Origin: Methanobacteriota archaeon | GTDB taxonomy: Archaea > JAADCQ01 > Methanopyri > Methanopyrales > Methanopyraceae | DNA: 38,472 nucleotides | NCBI GenBank assembly: GCA_027064305.1 | Contig: JAMOPY010000030.1 | Location: forward strand, 1 to 38,472 | Reading direction: 5' to 3' | In this document: in pieces, positions 7,227-14,020 of the stretch | Numbering within the stretch: the first letter of the stretch is position 1 | How the letters are laid out: each line of letters opens with the position of its first letter | The notes under the pieces: generated by a model | Seen by the model: the letters and a program-made list of their open reading frames with translations, nothing else | Told to the model about the DNA's origin: nothing | The model's database searches: none | Made by a program: the position numbers and the translations under genes

Positions 7227-9224
7227 GTGCGCGGGATCGTGATCGTCGTCGGCGTGGACCTCGTTCGGAAGGACCCGCCCGAGTACGCGATCACCGTGCT
7301 CGAGGACGATGAGGTCGTGCTGCAGCGGCGCCTGTCCCGGGAGGACCTCCTGGACCTGCTTCTGTCCCTGGAGCCCGACGTGCTGGCCGTGGACGACGTG
7401 CACGAGCTCCTGGACGGGCTGGGCGAGCTGCGGGAGCTCGTGAAGGCGCACCCCACCCTGCGCGTGGTGCAGGTGACGGGGTCGCCCGGGGAGCAGCGGT
7501 CGCTCCAGCGGCTGGCCCGGGAGCACGGGCTCCCCGTCCCGGACCCGAAGAGCCCGGAGGAGGAGTCCGAGGCGTGCGCCCGGCTGGCCCGGATGGGCGT
7601 GGGCAGCGAGGTCTTCGTGCTGGAGGACGAGACCCGGATCCGGATCGGCCGGGCGCGCCGGCCCGGGCAGGGGGGCTTCAGCCAGTCCCGGTACGCCCGG
7701 AACCTGCACGCGGCGGTCAAGCGCGCGACCCGGGAGCTCCGCGCGGCGCTGGAGCGGGAGGGGATCGACTACGACCTGAACGTGCGGAGGGCGGAGGGCG
7801 GGTACGCCTCCGCCGAGTTCGTGGTGTACGAGCGCTACGACCGGGTCAAGCCCCTCGTGGACCGCGTGGACACCTCGGAGGTGAAGGTGCGGGTCGAGCC
7901 GGTCCTGAAGGATCGGATCACGTTCCGCGGGGACTCGCACCGGCGGGAGCTGCTCACGGTGGGCGTGGACCCGGGCTCGACGACCGCGGTCGCCGTGCTC
8001 AACGCCGACGGGTCGGTCATCCACCTGGAGAGCTCGCGGAACCTCTCCCCCAGCGAGATCGTGGAGCGGGTGGAGTCCCTGGGCCGTCCGGTGGTCGTGG
8101 CCACGGACGTCTCGCCGGTCCCCACCGCCGTGGAGCGGCTGGCCCGGGCGCTGGGGGCTAAGCTGTACCGGCCCAAGCGGAGCCTCTCGGTGGACGAGAA
8201 GCGGGAGCTGGTGAAGGGCCACCTGGCCAAGCTGGACGAGCGGGTGCGGCCCAAGGACACGCACCAGCGGGACGCGCTCGCGGCCGCGATCAAGGCGTAC
8301 CACACGCTGGTCAAGCCCACGATCGAGAAGGTGGAGCGGCGGGCGCCGGAGGACGCCAAGCGGCGGGACGTGATCAAGGCGGCCGGGTACGTGATCAAGG
8401 GACTCCCGGTCTCCGACGCGCTCAAGATCGTGAGCGAGGAGCGCGAGATCGAGCGCCGGCGCCGGGAGGATCGGGCCCGGGTGGACCGGTACCGGCGCCG
8501 GGTGCGCGCGCTGGAGCGGGAGCTGGAGGCGAAGGAGCGCAAGCTCGAGGAGTACGAGCGCGAGGTGAGGTACCTGGAGCGGCTCGTGAGGCGCCTCAAG
8601 CGGGAGAACCGGGAGCTGCGGGAGCGGCTGGAGTCGCTGCAGGAGCGCATCGACGAGCTCGTGGAGGAGCGCGTGGAACGGCGGCTGAAGGCGAAGGAGC
8701 GGGAGCTGCAGCGCCTCCGCCGGGAGCTCAACCGGGAGAAGTCCCGACGGCAGGAGCTGGAGCGTCGGCTGCGGCGGGCGGAGCGCCTCAACGCCATCCT
8801 CCGCTCGGGCCGGGGCGTCCCGGTGGTCGAGGTGGAGAAGGCCTCCCACGAGGCGCTCTCGGACCTGGAGACGCCCCCGGTGTTCGCCCTCTACGTGCGG
8901 GATCCCAGCGGGATGAGCGAGTCGAACGTCCGGGAGCTGCGGGAGCTCGGGCCCGAGGCCGTGATCGTGCCCGACGAGTCCACCGTGCCGGACCCCGCCC
9001 GGGACGCGTTCCGGGAGCTGGAGCTCCCGCTGCTGGAGGAGGGGAGGGACGTGACCGTCAAGCGCGCCGGCACGCTGGCCCTCGTCGAGTCGGACGAGCT
9101 CCGGCGGGCGATCGAGCGCGTGCGGGAGCGCTGGCGCGAGGAGGAGCGGGAGGAGCGCCGGGAGGAGCTCGTCCGCATCATCGAGGAGTACCAGCGCAAG
9201 CGCCGCGAGCACTTCGCCCGATGA
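7227..9224 (+). CDS. DUF460 / COG2433 RuvC-like protein with long coiled coil
   Basis: 665 residues from the chosen GTG at 7227; GTG 7191 (overlapping the previous stop as GTGA) and GTG 7239 are alternatives. Archaea-specific family predicted to contain an RNase H/RuvC fold. The first ~65 residues (IVVGVDLVRKDPPEYAITVL, VLAVDDVHEL) look like a degenerate copy of the fold. The main copy has GVDPGSTTAVAV (D248), ATDVSP (D294) and HQRDALAAA (D349), fitting a nuclease acidic triad. A charged coiled coil follows (about residues 405-530), then a small alpha/beta C-terminal domain. The function is experimentally unknown; a structure-specific nuclease is inference. The 3' end overlaps the convergent MobA-like gene by 47 bases. 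Confidence 0.85.
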   Translation: MRGIVIVVGVDLVRKDPPEYAITVLEDDEVVLQRRLSREDLLDLLLSLEPDVLAVDDVHELLDGLGELRELVKAHPTLRVVQVTGSPGEQRSLQRLAREHGLPVPDPKSPEEESEACARLARMGVGSEVFVLEDETRIRIGRARRPGQGGFSQSRYARNLHAAVKRATRELRAALEREGIDYDLNVRRAEGGYASAEFVVYERYDRVKPLVDRVDTSEVKVRVEPVLKDRITFRGDSHRRELLTVGVDPGSTTAVAVLNADGSVIHLESSRNLSPSEIVERVESLGRPVVVATDVSPVPTAVERLARALGAKLYRPKRSLSVDEKRELVKGHLAKLDERVRPKDTHQRDALAAAIKAYHTLVKPTIEKVERRAPEDAKRRDVIKAAGYVIKGLPVSDALKIVSEEREIERRRREDRARVDRYRRRVRALERELEAKERKLEEYEREVRYLERLVRRLKRENRELRERLESLQERIDELVEERVERRLKAKERELQRLRRELNREKSRRQELERRLRRAERLNAILRSGRGVPVVEVEKASHEALSDLETPPVFALYVRDPSGMSESNVRELRELGPEAVIVPDESTVPDPARDAFRELELPLLEEGRDVTVKRAGTLALVESDELRRAIERVRERWREEEREERREELVRIIEEYQRKRREHFAR

Positions 9225-9711
9225 CCCGGCGCAGCAGGGCCCGGTACGACCGCAGATCCTCCGGGTGGTCCGCGTCCACCGCCGGAACCTCCACGCCGGT
9301 GGAGCCCAGCCGCCGCAGCAGCCCCCGCACGGACCGCGCCCGGGGCGCCCGACCGTTCGCCCTCAGGAGCATCGGGAACAGCGTGCCCCGGACGTGCCGC
9401 GGCACCGGGTCGCACCGGGCGAAGGCCTCCGGGTCGAACGCCACGTCGCAGGCGGTCACGCACACGAGCTCCCCGTCGAACGCCCGCAGCACGGCCCGCA
9501 CGCCGCCCGCGGGACCCACCCCCTCGTCCCGGATGACCGGACCGTCCCAGCGCGCGTCCCGGACGGGGGCGACCGCGTAGATCTCCTCGCACCCCACCAT
9601 CCGCAGCAACCGCACCGCCCACTCGACTAGCGGCCGCCCCTCCACCGTCACCCAGGGCTTATCACCACCGATCCGCCGACCGCGTCCCCCGATCAGCACC
9701 GCGCCGATCAT
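9178..9711 (-). CDS. mobA: Molybdopterin-guanine dinucleotide guanylyltransferase (MobA-like)
   Basis: 177 residues. MobA-type enzymes transfer GMP from GTP to molybdopterin; methanogens need the cofactor for formylmethanofuran dehydrogenase. The start shows the nucleotide-binding loop (AVLIGGRGRRIGGDKPWV) and VEGRPLVEWAVRLL; later VIRDEGVGPAGGVRAVLRA and VTACDVAFD (metal-binding Asp) match the family. ATG 9711 overlaps the stop of the upstream HTH/zinc-ribbon gene (ATGA), so the two are translationally coupled. The related use as another NTP transferase (for example cobinamide-phosphate guanylyltransferase CobY) cannot be excluded. Confidence 0.75.
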   Translation of the reverse strand: MIGAVLIGGRGRRIGGDKPWVTVEGRPLVEWAVRLLRMVGCEEIYAVAPVRDARWDGPVIRDEGVGPAGGVRAVLRAFDGELVCVTACDVAFDPEAFARCDPVPRHVRGTLFPMLLRANGRAPRARSVRGLLRRLGSTGVEVPAVDADHPEDLRSYRALLRRVIGRSARGACAGTPR

Positions 9712-10001
9712 TCCCCGGACTCCCTCAGCGTTCGCTCGCACTCCGGGCACAGCGGCGCGTTCCGCCGGAGCCTCCGACCGCACCGGGCGCACCTCGGGGG
9801 CCGCAGCAGGATCTCCCTGACCTCGCCCTCGGAGAGGTCGAACAGCCGCGCCAACACGCTTATACGCACGCCCGCCTCGTACAGCTCCCTCACCTGATAG
9901 TCCCGGAAGCGGCGCAGCCGCTCGAGGTAGGACCGCCGAACGGGCTCGTGCCGAGGCGCCCGGAGCCCGCACCGGCTCAGCTTGATCGTCTCACGGGACA
10001 C
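9708..10001 (-). CDS. Small HTH plus zinc-ribbon protein
   Basis: 97 residues. Residues ~36-65 (QVRELYEAGVRISVLARLFDLSEGEVREIL) read as a helix-turn-helix of the sigma-region-4/resolvase type. The C-terminus carries a zinc ribbon with C71xxC74 and C85xxC88. GTG start with GGGGGTG eight bases upstream. It overlaps the MobA-like gene by four bases. A DNA-binding regulator is the simplest reading, but targets and family name are unknown to me. Confidence 0.65.
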   Translation of the reverse strand: MSRETIKLSRCGLRAPRHEPVRRSYLERLRRFRDYQVRELYEAGVRISVLARLFDLSEGEVREILLRPPRCARCGRRLRRNAPLCPECERTLRESGE

Positions 10002-10018
10002 CGGAGGGGCACCCCCGG
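10002..10018. promoter_or_regulatory. Ribosome binding sites for two divergent genes in one 17-base gap
   Basis: The starts at 10001 (minus) and 10019 (plus) are separated by only 17 bases. The plus strand reads GGAGGGG before the TTG of the exchanger gene, and the minus strand reads GGGGGTG before the GTG of the HTH gene. Both ribosome binding sites are thus formed from one near-palindromic G/C block. Any promoters must lie inside the opposite gene. Confidence 0.5.
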
Positions 10019-10984
10019 TTGAGCGTGACGGTGGAGCTGATCGAGGGACTGGCGGAGATCCTCCTCGGATCCTGGGTGTTCACCAACGCCGTGGAGTGGC
10101 TCGGGTACCGGTTCAAGCTACCCTCGGGCTTCCTGGGCAGCTTCGTGGCGGCCGTGGCCACCGCCCTCCCGGAGACCCTGGTCCCCATCGTCGCCCTCCT
10201 CACGGGGTGCCGGGAGGGGGTGGCGATCGGCGCCATCCTCGGCGCCCCACTCATGCTCTCCACCCTGGCCATGGGGATGGGCGGTATCACCGTCGCGCTC
10301 GCCCACGCCCTCGGGTACCGGGACTCCCCCCACGTCCGGTGCGACCAGCTCCGGCTCGACGCGCCGCACTTCCTCGCCGCCTACTCGCTCGCCCTCCTCG
10401 CCACCGTGTTCAACCACCGAACCCTGAGGTGCGCGGTCGCGATCACCCTGCTCCTCCTGTACGCCCGATACCTCCGACGGCTGATGCGGGAGGGCGCGCC
10501 GCCGGAGGCCCCGTCCATCCCGCTGCGGGTGGCGAACCCCGTCGCGGCGGCCGCCCTGGCGGCCCTCCTCATCGTCGCCTCCGTGGCCCTGATGGTCCTC
10601 GGCGCGGAGGGGTTCGCCCGGGGCGTGGAGGCGCTGTCCCTGAGCCTCGGGCTCAGCCCGCTGCTCGTCTCCTCCCTGCTCACCCCGGTGGCCACGGAGC
10701 TGCCGGAGAAGGTGAACAGCGTGATCTGGTACGCCCGGGGCCGGGACCGCCTCGCCCTGGGGAACGTGACGGGGGCCATGGTGTTTCAGGCCACGTTCCC
10801 GGTCTCCATCGGCCTGACGCTCACGGGGTGGAGCCTCTCGACCCGGGACCTGGCGTACCTGGCGGTGCCCATGATCGCCGTGCTGGCGCTCTACGTGCGG
10901 GGTCGTCGGGGCCGGCTGGACTGGCCGAGCATGGTGGCGGTGTCCTTCCTTTACCCCGTCCCCGCGCTGGTCTCGTCGGGTTGA
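10019..10984 (+). CDS. Sodium/calcium exchanger family (CaCA) membrane protein
   Basis: 321 residues, about ten hydrophobic segments in two inverted halves, the usual layout for CaCA antiporters. The two alpha repeats are visible: SFVAAVATALPETLVPIVALLTG in the first half and SSLLTPVATELPEKVNSVIW in the second, each with the conserved acidic residue used for cation binding (LPE). The cytoplasmic loop between them is short and Arg-rich. TTG start seven bases after GGAGGGG. Substrate (Ca2+, Na+ or H+) cannot be told from sequence. Stands alone, followed by a tRNA on the other strand. Confidence 0.85.
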   Translation: MSVTVELIEGLAEILLGSWVFTNAVEWLGYRFKLPSGFLGSFVAAVATALPETLVPIVALLTGCREGVAIGAILGAPLMLSTLAMGMGGITVALAHALGYRDSPHVRCDQLRLDAPHFLAAYSLALLATVFNHRTLRCAVAITLLLLYARYLRRLMREGAPPEAPSIPLRVANPVAAAALAALLIVASVALMVLGAEGFARGVEALSLSLGLSPLLVSSLLTPVATELPEKVNSVIWYARGRDRLALGNVTGAMVFQATFPVSIGLTLTGWSLSTRDLAYLAVPMIAVLALYVRGRRGRLDWPSMVAVSFLYPVPALVSSG

Positions 10985-10995
10985 CCCCGGGCGCC

Positions 10996-11020
10996 TATCG
11001 TTACGATTATTATAACGATC
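10996..11020 (-). repeat. tRNA-trailer element, copy 1 (inverted repeat)
   Basis: 25 bases beginning 7 bases after the 3' end of the CAU tRNA, read on the minus strand. It contains ATCGTTA and TAACGAT arms (7-bp stem) and matches copy 2 at 14021-14045 in 20 of 25 positions, including the run AATCGTAACGATA. A/T-rich in a GC-rich region. Probably a transcription terminator or 3'-processing signal; that function is inference. Confidence 0.7.
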
Positions 11021-11027
11021 CGGGCGG

Positions 11028-11102
11028 TGGGCCCGCCGGGATTTGAACCCGGGACCACGGGGTTATGAGCCCCGCGCTCTGACCGGACTGAGCTGCGGGC
11101 CC
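11028..11102 (-). tRNA. tRNA with CAU anticodon, probably tRNA-Ile2
   Basis: 75 bases, full cloverleaf: acceptor GGGCCCG/CGGGCCC, D arm GCTC/GAGC, anticodon stem CGGGG/CCCCG with loop CTCATAA, variable loop TGGTC, T arm CCGGG/CCCGG with TTCAAAT, discriminator A. No intron and no encoded CCA. G1-C72 rules against an initiator tRNA (A1-U72 in archaea); GGGCCCG with A73 resembles archaeal tRNA-Ile2, whose C34 is modified to agmatidine, but elongator Met is possible. Position 8 is C instead of the universal U; A14 is kept. A TATA-like GACTTTTGAC lies at 11131-11140 on the same strand. Confidence 0.93.
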
Positions 11103-11271
11103 GGGCCCCCGGTACGCCGGCGTTATCGCCGTCAAAAGTCTTGCGCGGATGGGGAGTTCAGCCTTGGGCGACCCGGGGCGCCGGGGATGAGCGGAGGCGG
11201 ACTTCCCGACCGCCCCACTTTCGAACGACTTATGCGGTCGCGGCCCGGGGACGGGCGGGGGTGGGTCGACG

Positions 11272-11586
11272 GTGTCGGAGCCCGTGCGGGAGCTGCTGCC
11301 CGAGCTGATGGGTCGGGTCCGCGAGGAGCTGGAGCCCGGCGAGCTGGCCCGGGCGATCCACGAGGAGCTGGAGCGGTTCGGGGAGGACTTCCGGGACCGG
11401 TACCTGGAGCGGCTCTCCGAGGCGGGGGTGGACGTGGACGAGTACCGGTTCCTGGTCGACGCCGTGTGCCGCTCGGTGGAGCGGGCGCTGAAGGACACGC
11501 GCTGGATCCTGGGCATGGTGGCCGAGCGGAGCTCCGAGCGCCTGCTGGAGCGCCTGGAGGAGCACCTGAAACTGAAGGAGGAGTAG
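11272..11586 (+). CDS. Hypothetical all-helical protein
   Basis: 104 residues, no recognised family. Rich in Glu, Arg and Leu with amphipathic repeats, predicted almost wholly alpha-helical; no Cys pairs, signal or membrane segment. GTG start six bases after GGGGGTGGG, with a TATA-like ACTTATGC at 11228-11235. The next gene starts 12 bases downstream and encodes a similar-sized helical protein, so the two are likely co-expressed and may be partners or diverged duplicates. Confidence 0.7.
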   Translation: MSEPVRELLPELMGRVREELEPGELARAIHEELERFGEDFRDRYLERLSEAGVDVDEYRFLVDAVCRSVERALKDTRWILGMVAERSSERLLERLEEHLKLKEE

Positions 11587-11598
11587 GGGCGGGATCCG

Positions 11599-11991
11599 AT
11601 GGCCGAGCGCCGGATGGTGTCGACGGACGAGGTCCGGGAGCGGCTCCTGGACCGCCTGATGAACCTGTGGTTCGAGGTGTACCTCTCGGAGCGGCTGGAG
11701 GTGGACGAGGACGCGGTGCGCGAGGCGATCGACACCGAGCTGCGGGAGCGCTTCGTGCCCGCCCTGTCCGACCGCGCCTGCGGCCTGCTGGAGGACTACC
11801 TGGAGGAGGAGATGTCGCGGGCGAGCCTCAGCCCGCCGGCGGACCCGGACGAGCTCGAGGAGACGCTGAACCTGGTGCTGGAGGTCGCCGACGAGGTGCT
11901 GCAGGAGGACCTGGAGCGGGTGGCCGAGCGGGCCGCCAGCCGGGCCTCGTCGCTGCTGCAGGACGCGATCCGGCGCGCCCTAACCCGATGA
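11599..11991 (+). CDS. Hypothetical all-helical protein
   Basis: 130 residues, no recognised family. Acidic, helical, with the segment REAIDTELRERF resembling RAIHEELERF of the preceding gene and a C-terminal AERAASRASSLL like AERSSERLLERL there, a weak hint of common origin. ATG start after GGAGTAGGGGCGGG. The 3' end overlaps the convergent trpA gene by 12 bases. Confidence 0.7.
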   Translation: MAERRMVSTDEVRERLLDRLMNLWFEVYLSERLEVDEDAVREAIDTELRERFVPALSDRACGLLEDYLEEEMSRASLSPPADPDELEETLNLVLEVADEVLQEDLERVAERAASRASSLLQDAIRRALTR

Positions 11992-12792
11992 GCGCCGCTC
12001 GTACCCCTCCCGCGCCCCCTCCGCCAGCCGCTCCGCGAGCTCCCTCACGCCCTCCTTCGCCTCCTCCAGGTCCTCCGACTCGTGGATGACGTCGATGAAG
12101 GCGGAGCCCACGATCGCCCCGTCCGCGCCCGCCGCCACGACCTCCCGCACGTGCCACCGCTTCGAGATCCCGAAGCCCACGGCGATGGGCACGTCCACGT
12201 AGCCCCGGACCCAGCGCACCAGCTCGAGCGTCCCCTCGGACAGGTCCTCCCGCGCCCCCGTGACCCCGTACCGGGAGATCACGTACACGAAGCCCGAGGC
12301 CCGCTCCCCGATCCTCTCGAGGCGCTCCTCGGTCGTGGAGGGGGCGACGAGGTAGATCACGTCGAGGTCCAGGTCCCGGGCCACCCGCCACACCTCGTCG
12401 GACTCCTCCACGGGCATGTCCGCGACGAGGATCCCCGATACGCCCGCCTCCGCCGCCGCCTCCAGGTACCGCCGGATCCCGTTCGCGTGCAGCGTGTTGT
12501 AGTAGCACAGGAGCACCACGGGCGCGAAGTCGGCAACCTCCTCCGCGACCTCCAGGCAGTCCCAGGGCGTGACCCCCGCCCGCAGCGCCTCGTCCACGGC
12601 CCGCTGGATCGTCGGCCCGTCCGCGATGGGCTCGGAGAAGGGCACGCCGAGCTCCAGGATGTCCACGCCGCCCCGGCACATCGCCCGGGCCAGCTCGACC
12701 GTCTCCTCCAGCCCCGGGTACCCGCAAGTTAGGTACCCGATCAACGCCCCGCGGCCCTCCCGGTGCACCCGCCGAAAGACCCGCTCGAGCAC
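11980..12792 (-). CDS. trpA: Tryptophan synthase alpha chain
   Basis: 270 residues from GTG 12792, which follows GGGGGA by eight bases; a TTG at 12819 would add nine residues. TrpA cleaves indole-3-glycerol phosphate to indole and glyceraldehyde-3-phosphate. The TIM-barrel enzyme shows EGRGALIGYLTCGYP, the catalytic Glu in ILELGVPFSEP, the catalytic Asp in IADGPTIQRA and the phosphate-binding GFGISKRWHV and GAIVGSAFI loops. No trpB or other trp gene is nearby, unlike in most genomes. Confidence 0.96.
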   Translation of the reverse strand: MLERVFRRVHREGRGALIGYLTCGYPGLEETVELARAMCRGGVDILELGVPFSEPIADGPTIQRAVDEALRAGVTPWDCLEVAEEVADFAPVVLLCYYNTLHANGIRRYLEAAAEAGVSGILVADMPVEESDEVWRVARDLDLDVIYLVAPSTTEERLERIGERASGFVYVISRYGVTGAREDLSEGTLELVRWVRGYVDVPIAVGFGISKRWHVREVVAAGADGAIVGSAFIDVIHESEDLEEAKEGVRELAERLAEGAREGYERRSSG

Positions 12793-12870
12793 GCGCTCGT
12801 CCCCCGGATGATGTGTCAACCGGGTCTACGAGGCGCGACCGATGAAGAGTGGGAGCGGTGGCTGACGGGA

Positions 12871-13833
12871 TTAATCGATCGCGGCTCCCGCCAGCACCCC
12901 GACCGCGTACGCCACGGCGTTGGCCGTCCGCATCGGCTCCGCCGTCGTCGGCCCCAGGTGCACCAGCGCGTCCGCCAGCCGCTTCGCCCGCCGGCTGAGC
13001 CCCTCCCGCTCCGAGCCCACGAGCAGGCACACCCGCTCCCCCGACCGCGCCAGCCGCACCAGCCGCTCCTCCCCCTCCGACCCCGTGGGGTGCAGCCCCA
13101 CCACCACGTCGAACCCCTCCACCGCCCGCTCCAACTCGTCCACCACCCGCAGGTCCACCAGGGACGCCGCCCCCATCTTCTCCCGCGCCCGCTCCAGACT
13201 CTCCCCCCGCGGCCGCACCAGGATCAGCCCACCCAGCCCCAGCGCCGCCGTCACCCGGATCAGGTCCGCGATCTCGTACTCCAGCTCCGGCCGCTCGCAG
13301 CAGACGTACACGTGCCGGAACGCGTCCGCCGGCAACCACCGCCGGCTCGGCTCCCGCAGCGTCGCCGGGGTCACCCCGATCAGGAACCCTTCCCCCGACA
13401 CGTGCACGTCCACGTACCGGTCCGGGTTGTCCAGGTCCACCGAGGCCCCCGTCTCCTCCCGCACCGCGTCCCCCACCGCCTGCGCGAGGTCCCGGGACGT
13501 GTAGGGCAGCGTCTTGTCCAGCCGCCGCGCGTCCACGGCGAACGTCTCGTCCGGACGGATCCGACCCCGCACCGCCTCCCGCGCCCGCTCCACCACGGTC
13601 TCCAGGTCCGGGGAGGACCCCTCCGCCCGCACGAGGATCACCCGCGAGACCTCCGGGAACTCCCGGCGCAGGGCGTCCACGTCCCCCGGTCCCTCCACCA
13701 CCACCCGCAACCGCCGCACGGGCTTCAGCGGGTCCGGGCGCGCCCGCAGCCCCAGCCGCCGCTCGATCTCCCGGGCCACGCGCTCCGTGTCCTCCGGCCG
13801 AACGTCCGGGGTCAGCGTCACCAGCGCCTCCAA
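12871..13833 (-). CDS. THUMP domain protein with SPOUT-like C-terminus (COG1818 type)
   Basis: About 320 residues. The THUMP RNA-binding motif is clear in the middle (SVDLDNPDRYVDVHVSGEGFLIGV). The C-terminal third resembles a SPOUT methyltransferase: LLVGSEREGLSRRAKRLADALVHLG, then PMRTANAVAYAVG, parallel to the SpoU SAM-binding knot. A tRNA-modifying enzyme or RNA-binding protein is likely. Start is uncertain: TTG 13833 has GGGGTG seven bases upstream, but the frame is open to TTG 13872 and GTG 13848. It is transcribed divergently from the neighbouring tRNA-Met gene. It is not the THUMP cytidine deaminase CDAT8, because no deaminase motifs are present. Confidence 0.75.
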   Translation of the reverse strand: MEALVTLTPDVRPEDTERVAREIERRLGLRARPDPLKPVRRLRVVVEGPGDVDALRREFPEVSRVILVRAEGSSPDLETVVERAREAVRGRIRPDETFAVDARRLDKTLPYTSRDLAQAVGDAVREETGASVDLDNPDRYVDVHVSGEGFLIGVTPATLREPSRRWLPADAFRHVYVCCERPELEYEIADLIRVTAALGLGGLILVRPRGESLERAREKMGAASLVDLRVVDELERAVEGFDVVVGLHPTGSEGEERLVRLARSGERVCLLVGSEREGLSRRAKRLADALVHLGPTTAEPMRTANAVAYAVGVLAGAAID

Positions 13834-13853
13834 CGCGGCGCACCCCACGTAAC

Positions 13854-13861
13854 CTTTTTTA
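13854..13861 (+). promoter_or_regulatory. TATA-like element near tRNA-Met and the THUMP gene
   Basis: CTTTTTTA stands out in GC-rich surroundings about 37-44 bases upstream of the tRNA-Met 5' end; a second weaker A-run is at 13870-13874. Read on the other strand (TAAAAAAG) it lies about 20-28 bases upstream of the TTG at 13833, so it could serve the THUMP gene instead. Not decisive for either. Confidence 0.35.
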
Positions 13862-13897
13862 GCCACCCACAAAAGGCGACCGGACGGCCCGCTGGAG

Positions 13898-14015
13898 GCC
13901 GGGGCAGCTTAGCCTGGTAGAGCGCGGGGCTCATAGGGCCCGATGACCCGGGGCGAGGGGGACTCGGGCCTGGGATACCCCGAGGTCCCGGGTTCAAATC
14001 CCGGCCCCGGCACCA
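13898..14015 (+). tRNA. tRNA-Met (CAU), intron-containing, CCA encoded
   Basis: Acceptor GCCGGGG/CCCCGGC, D arm GCTT/GAGC, anticodon stem CGGGG/CCCCG, T arm CCGGG/CCCGG with TTCAAAT, A73 and encoded CCA (14013-14015). After removing a 41-base intron (13936-13976) the anticodon loop is CTCATAA. GCCGGGG with G1-C72 fits elongator tRNA-Met rather than initiator. Base 8 is C, not U, while A14 and the G15-C48 pair are normal, implying C-to-U editing. A 25-base trailer element follows eight bases after A73. Confidence 0.92.
13936..13976 (+). other. Archaeal tRNA intron with canonical bulge-helix-bulge
   Basis: 41-base intron between positions 37 and 38. The splice sites form a textbook motif: loop bases C32-A35 (CUCA) pair with UGGG near the intron's 3' end; the 5' bulge is U36 A37 G and the 3' bulge A U A38, each cut after its second base. 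Intron GGCCCGA pairs with UCGGGCC (7 bp) as the flanking helix. Substrate for the tRNA-splicing endonuclease. Confidence 0.88.
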
Positions 14016-14020
14016 CCGGG

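Noticed and set aside
11103-11271. Small gene or guide RNA between the CAU tRNA and the helical pair
   Set aside because: Only a 13-codon frame and isolated ATGA/GATG words were seen; no box pairs or homology. Only promoter-like elements are supported.
11828-13843. 671-codon minus-strand frame across trpA and the THUMP gene
   Set aside because: Gly/Ala/Arg-rich shadow frame in a different register from the two recognised genes, with no domain.
13936-13976. Possible C/D box guide RNA in the tRNA-Met intron (CGATGAC resembles a C box)
   Set aside because: No matching D box (CTGA) is present and the intron is only 41 bases; the ATGA lies within the pairing region of the splice motif.
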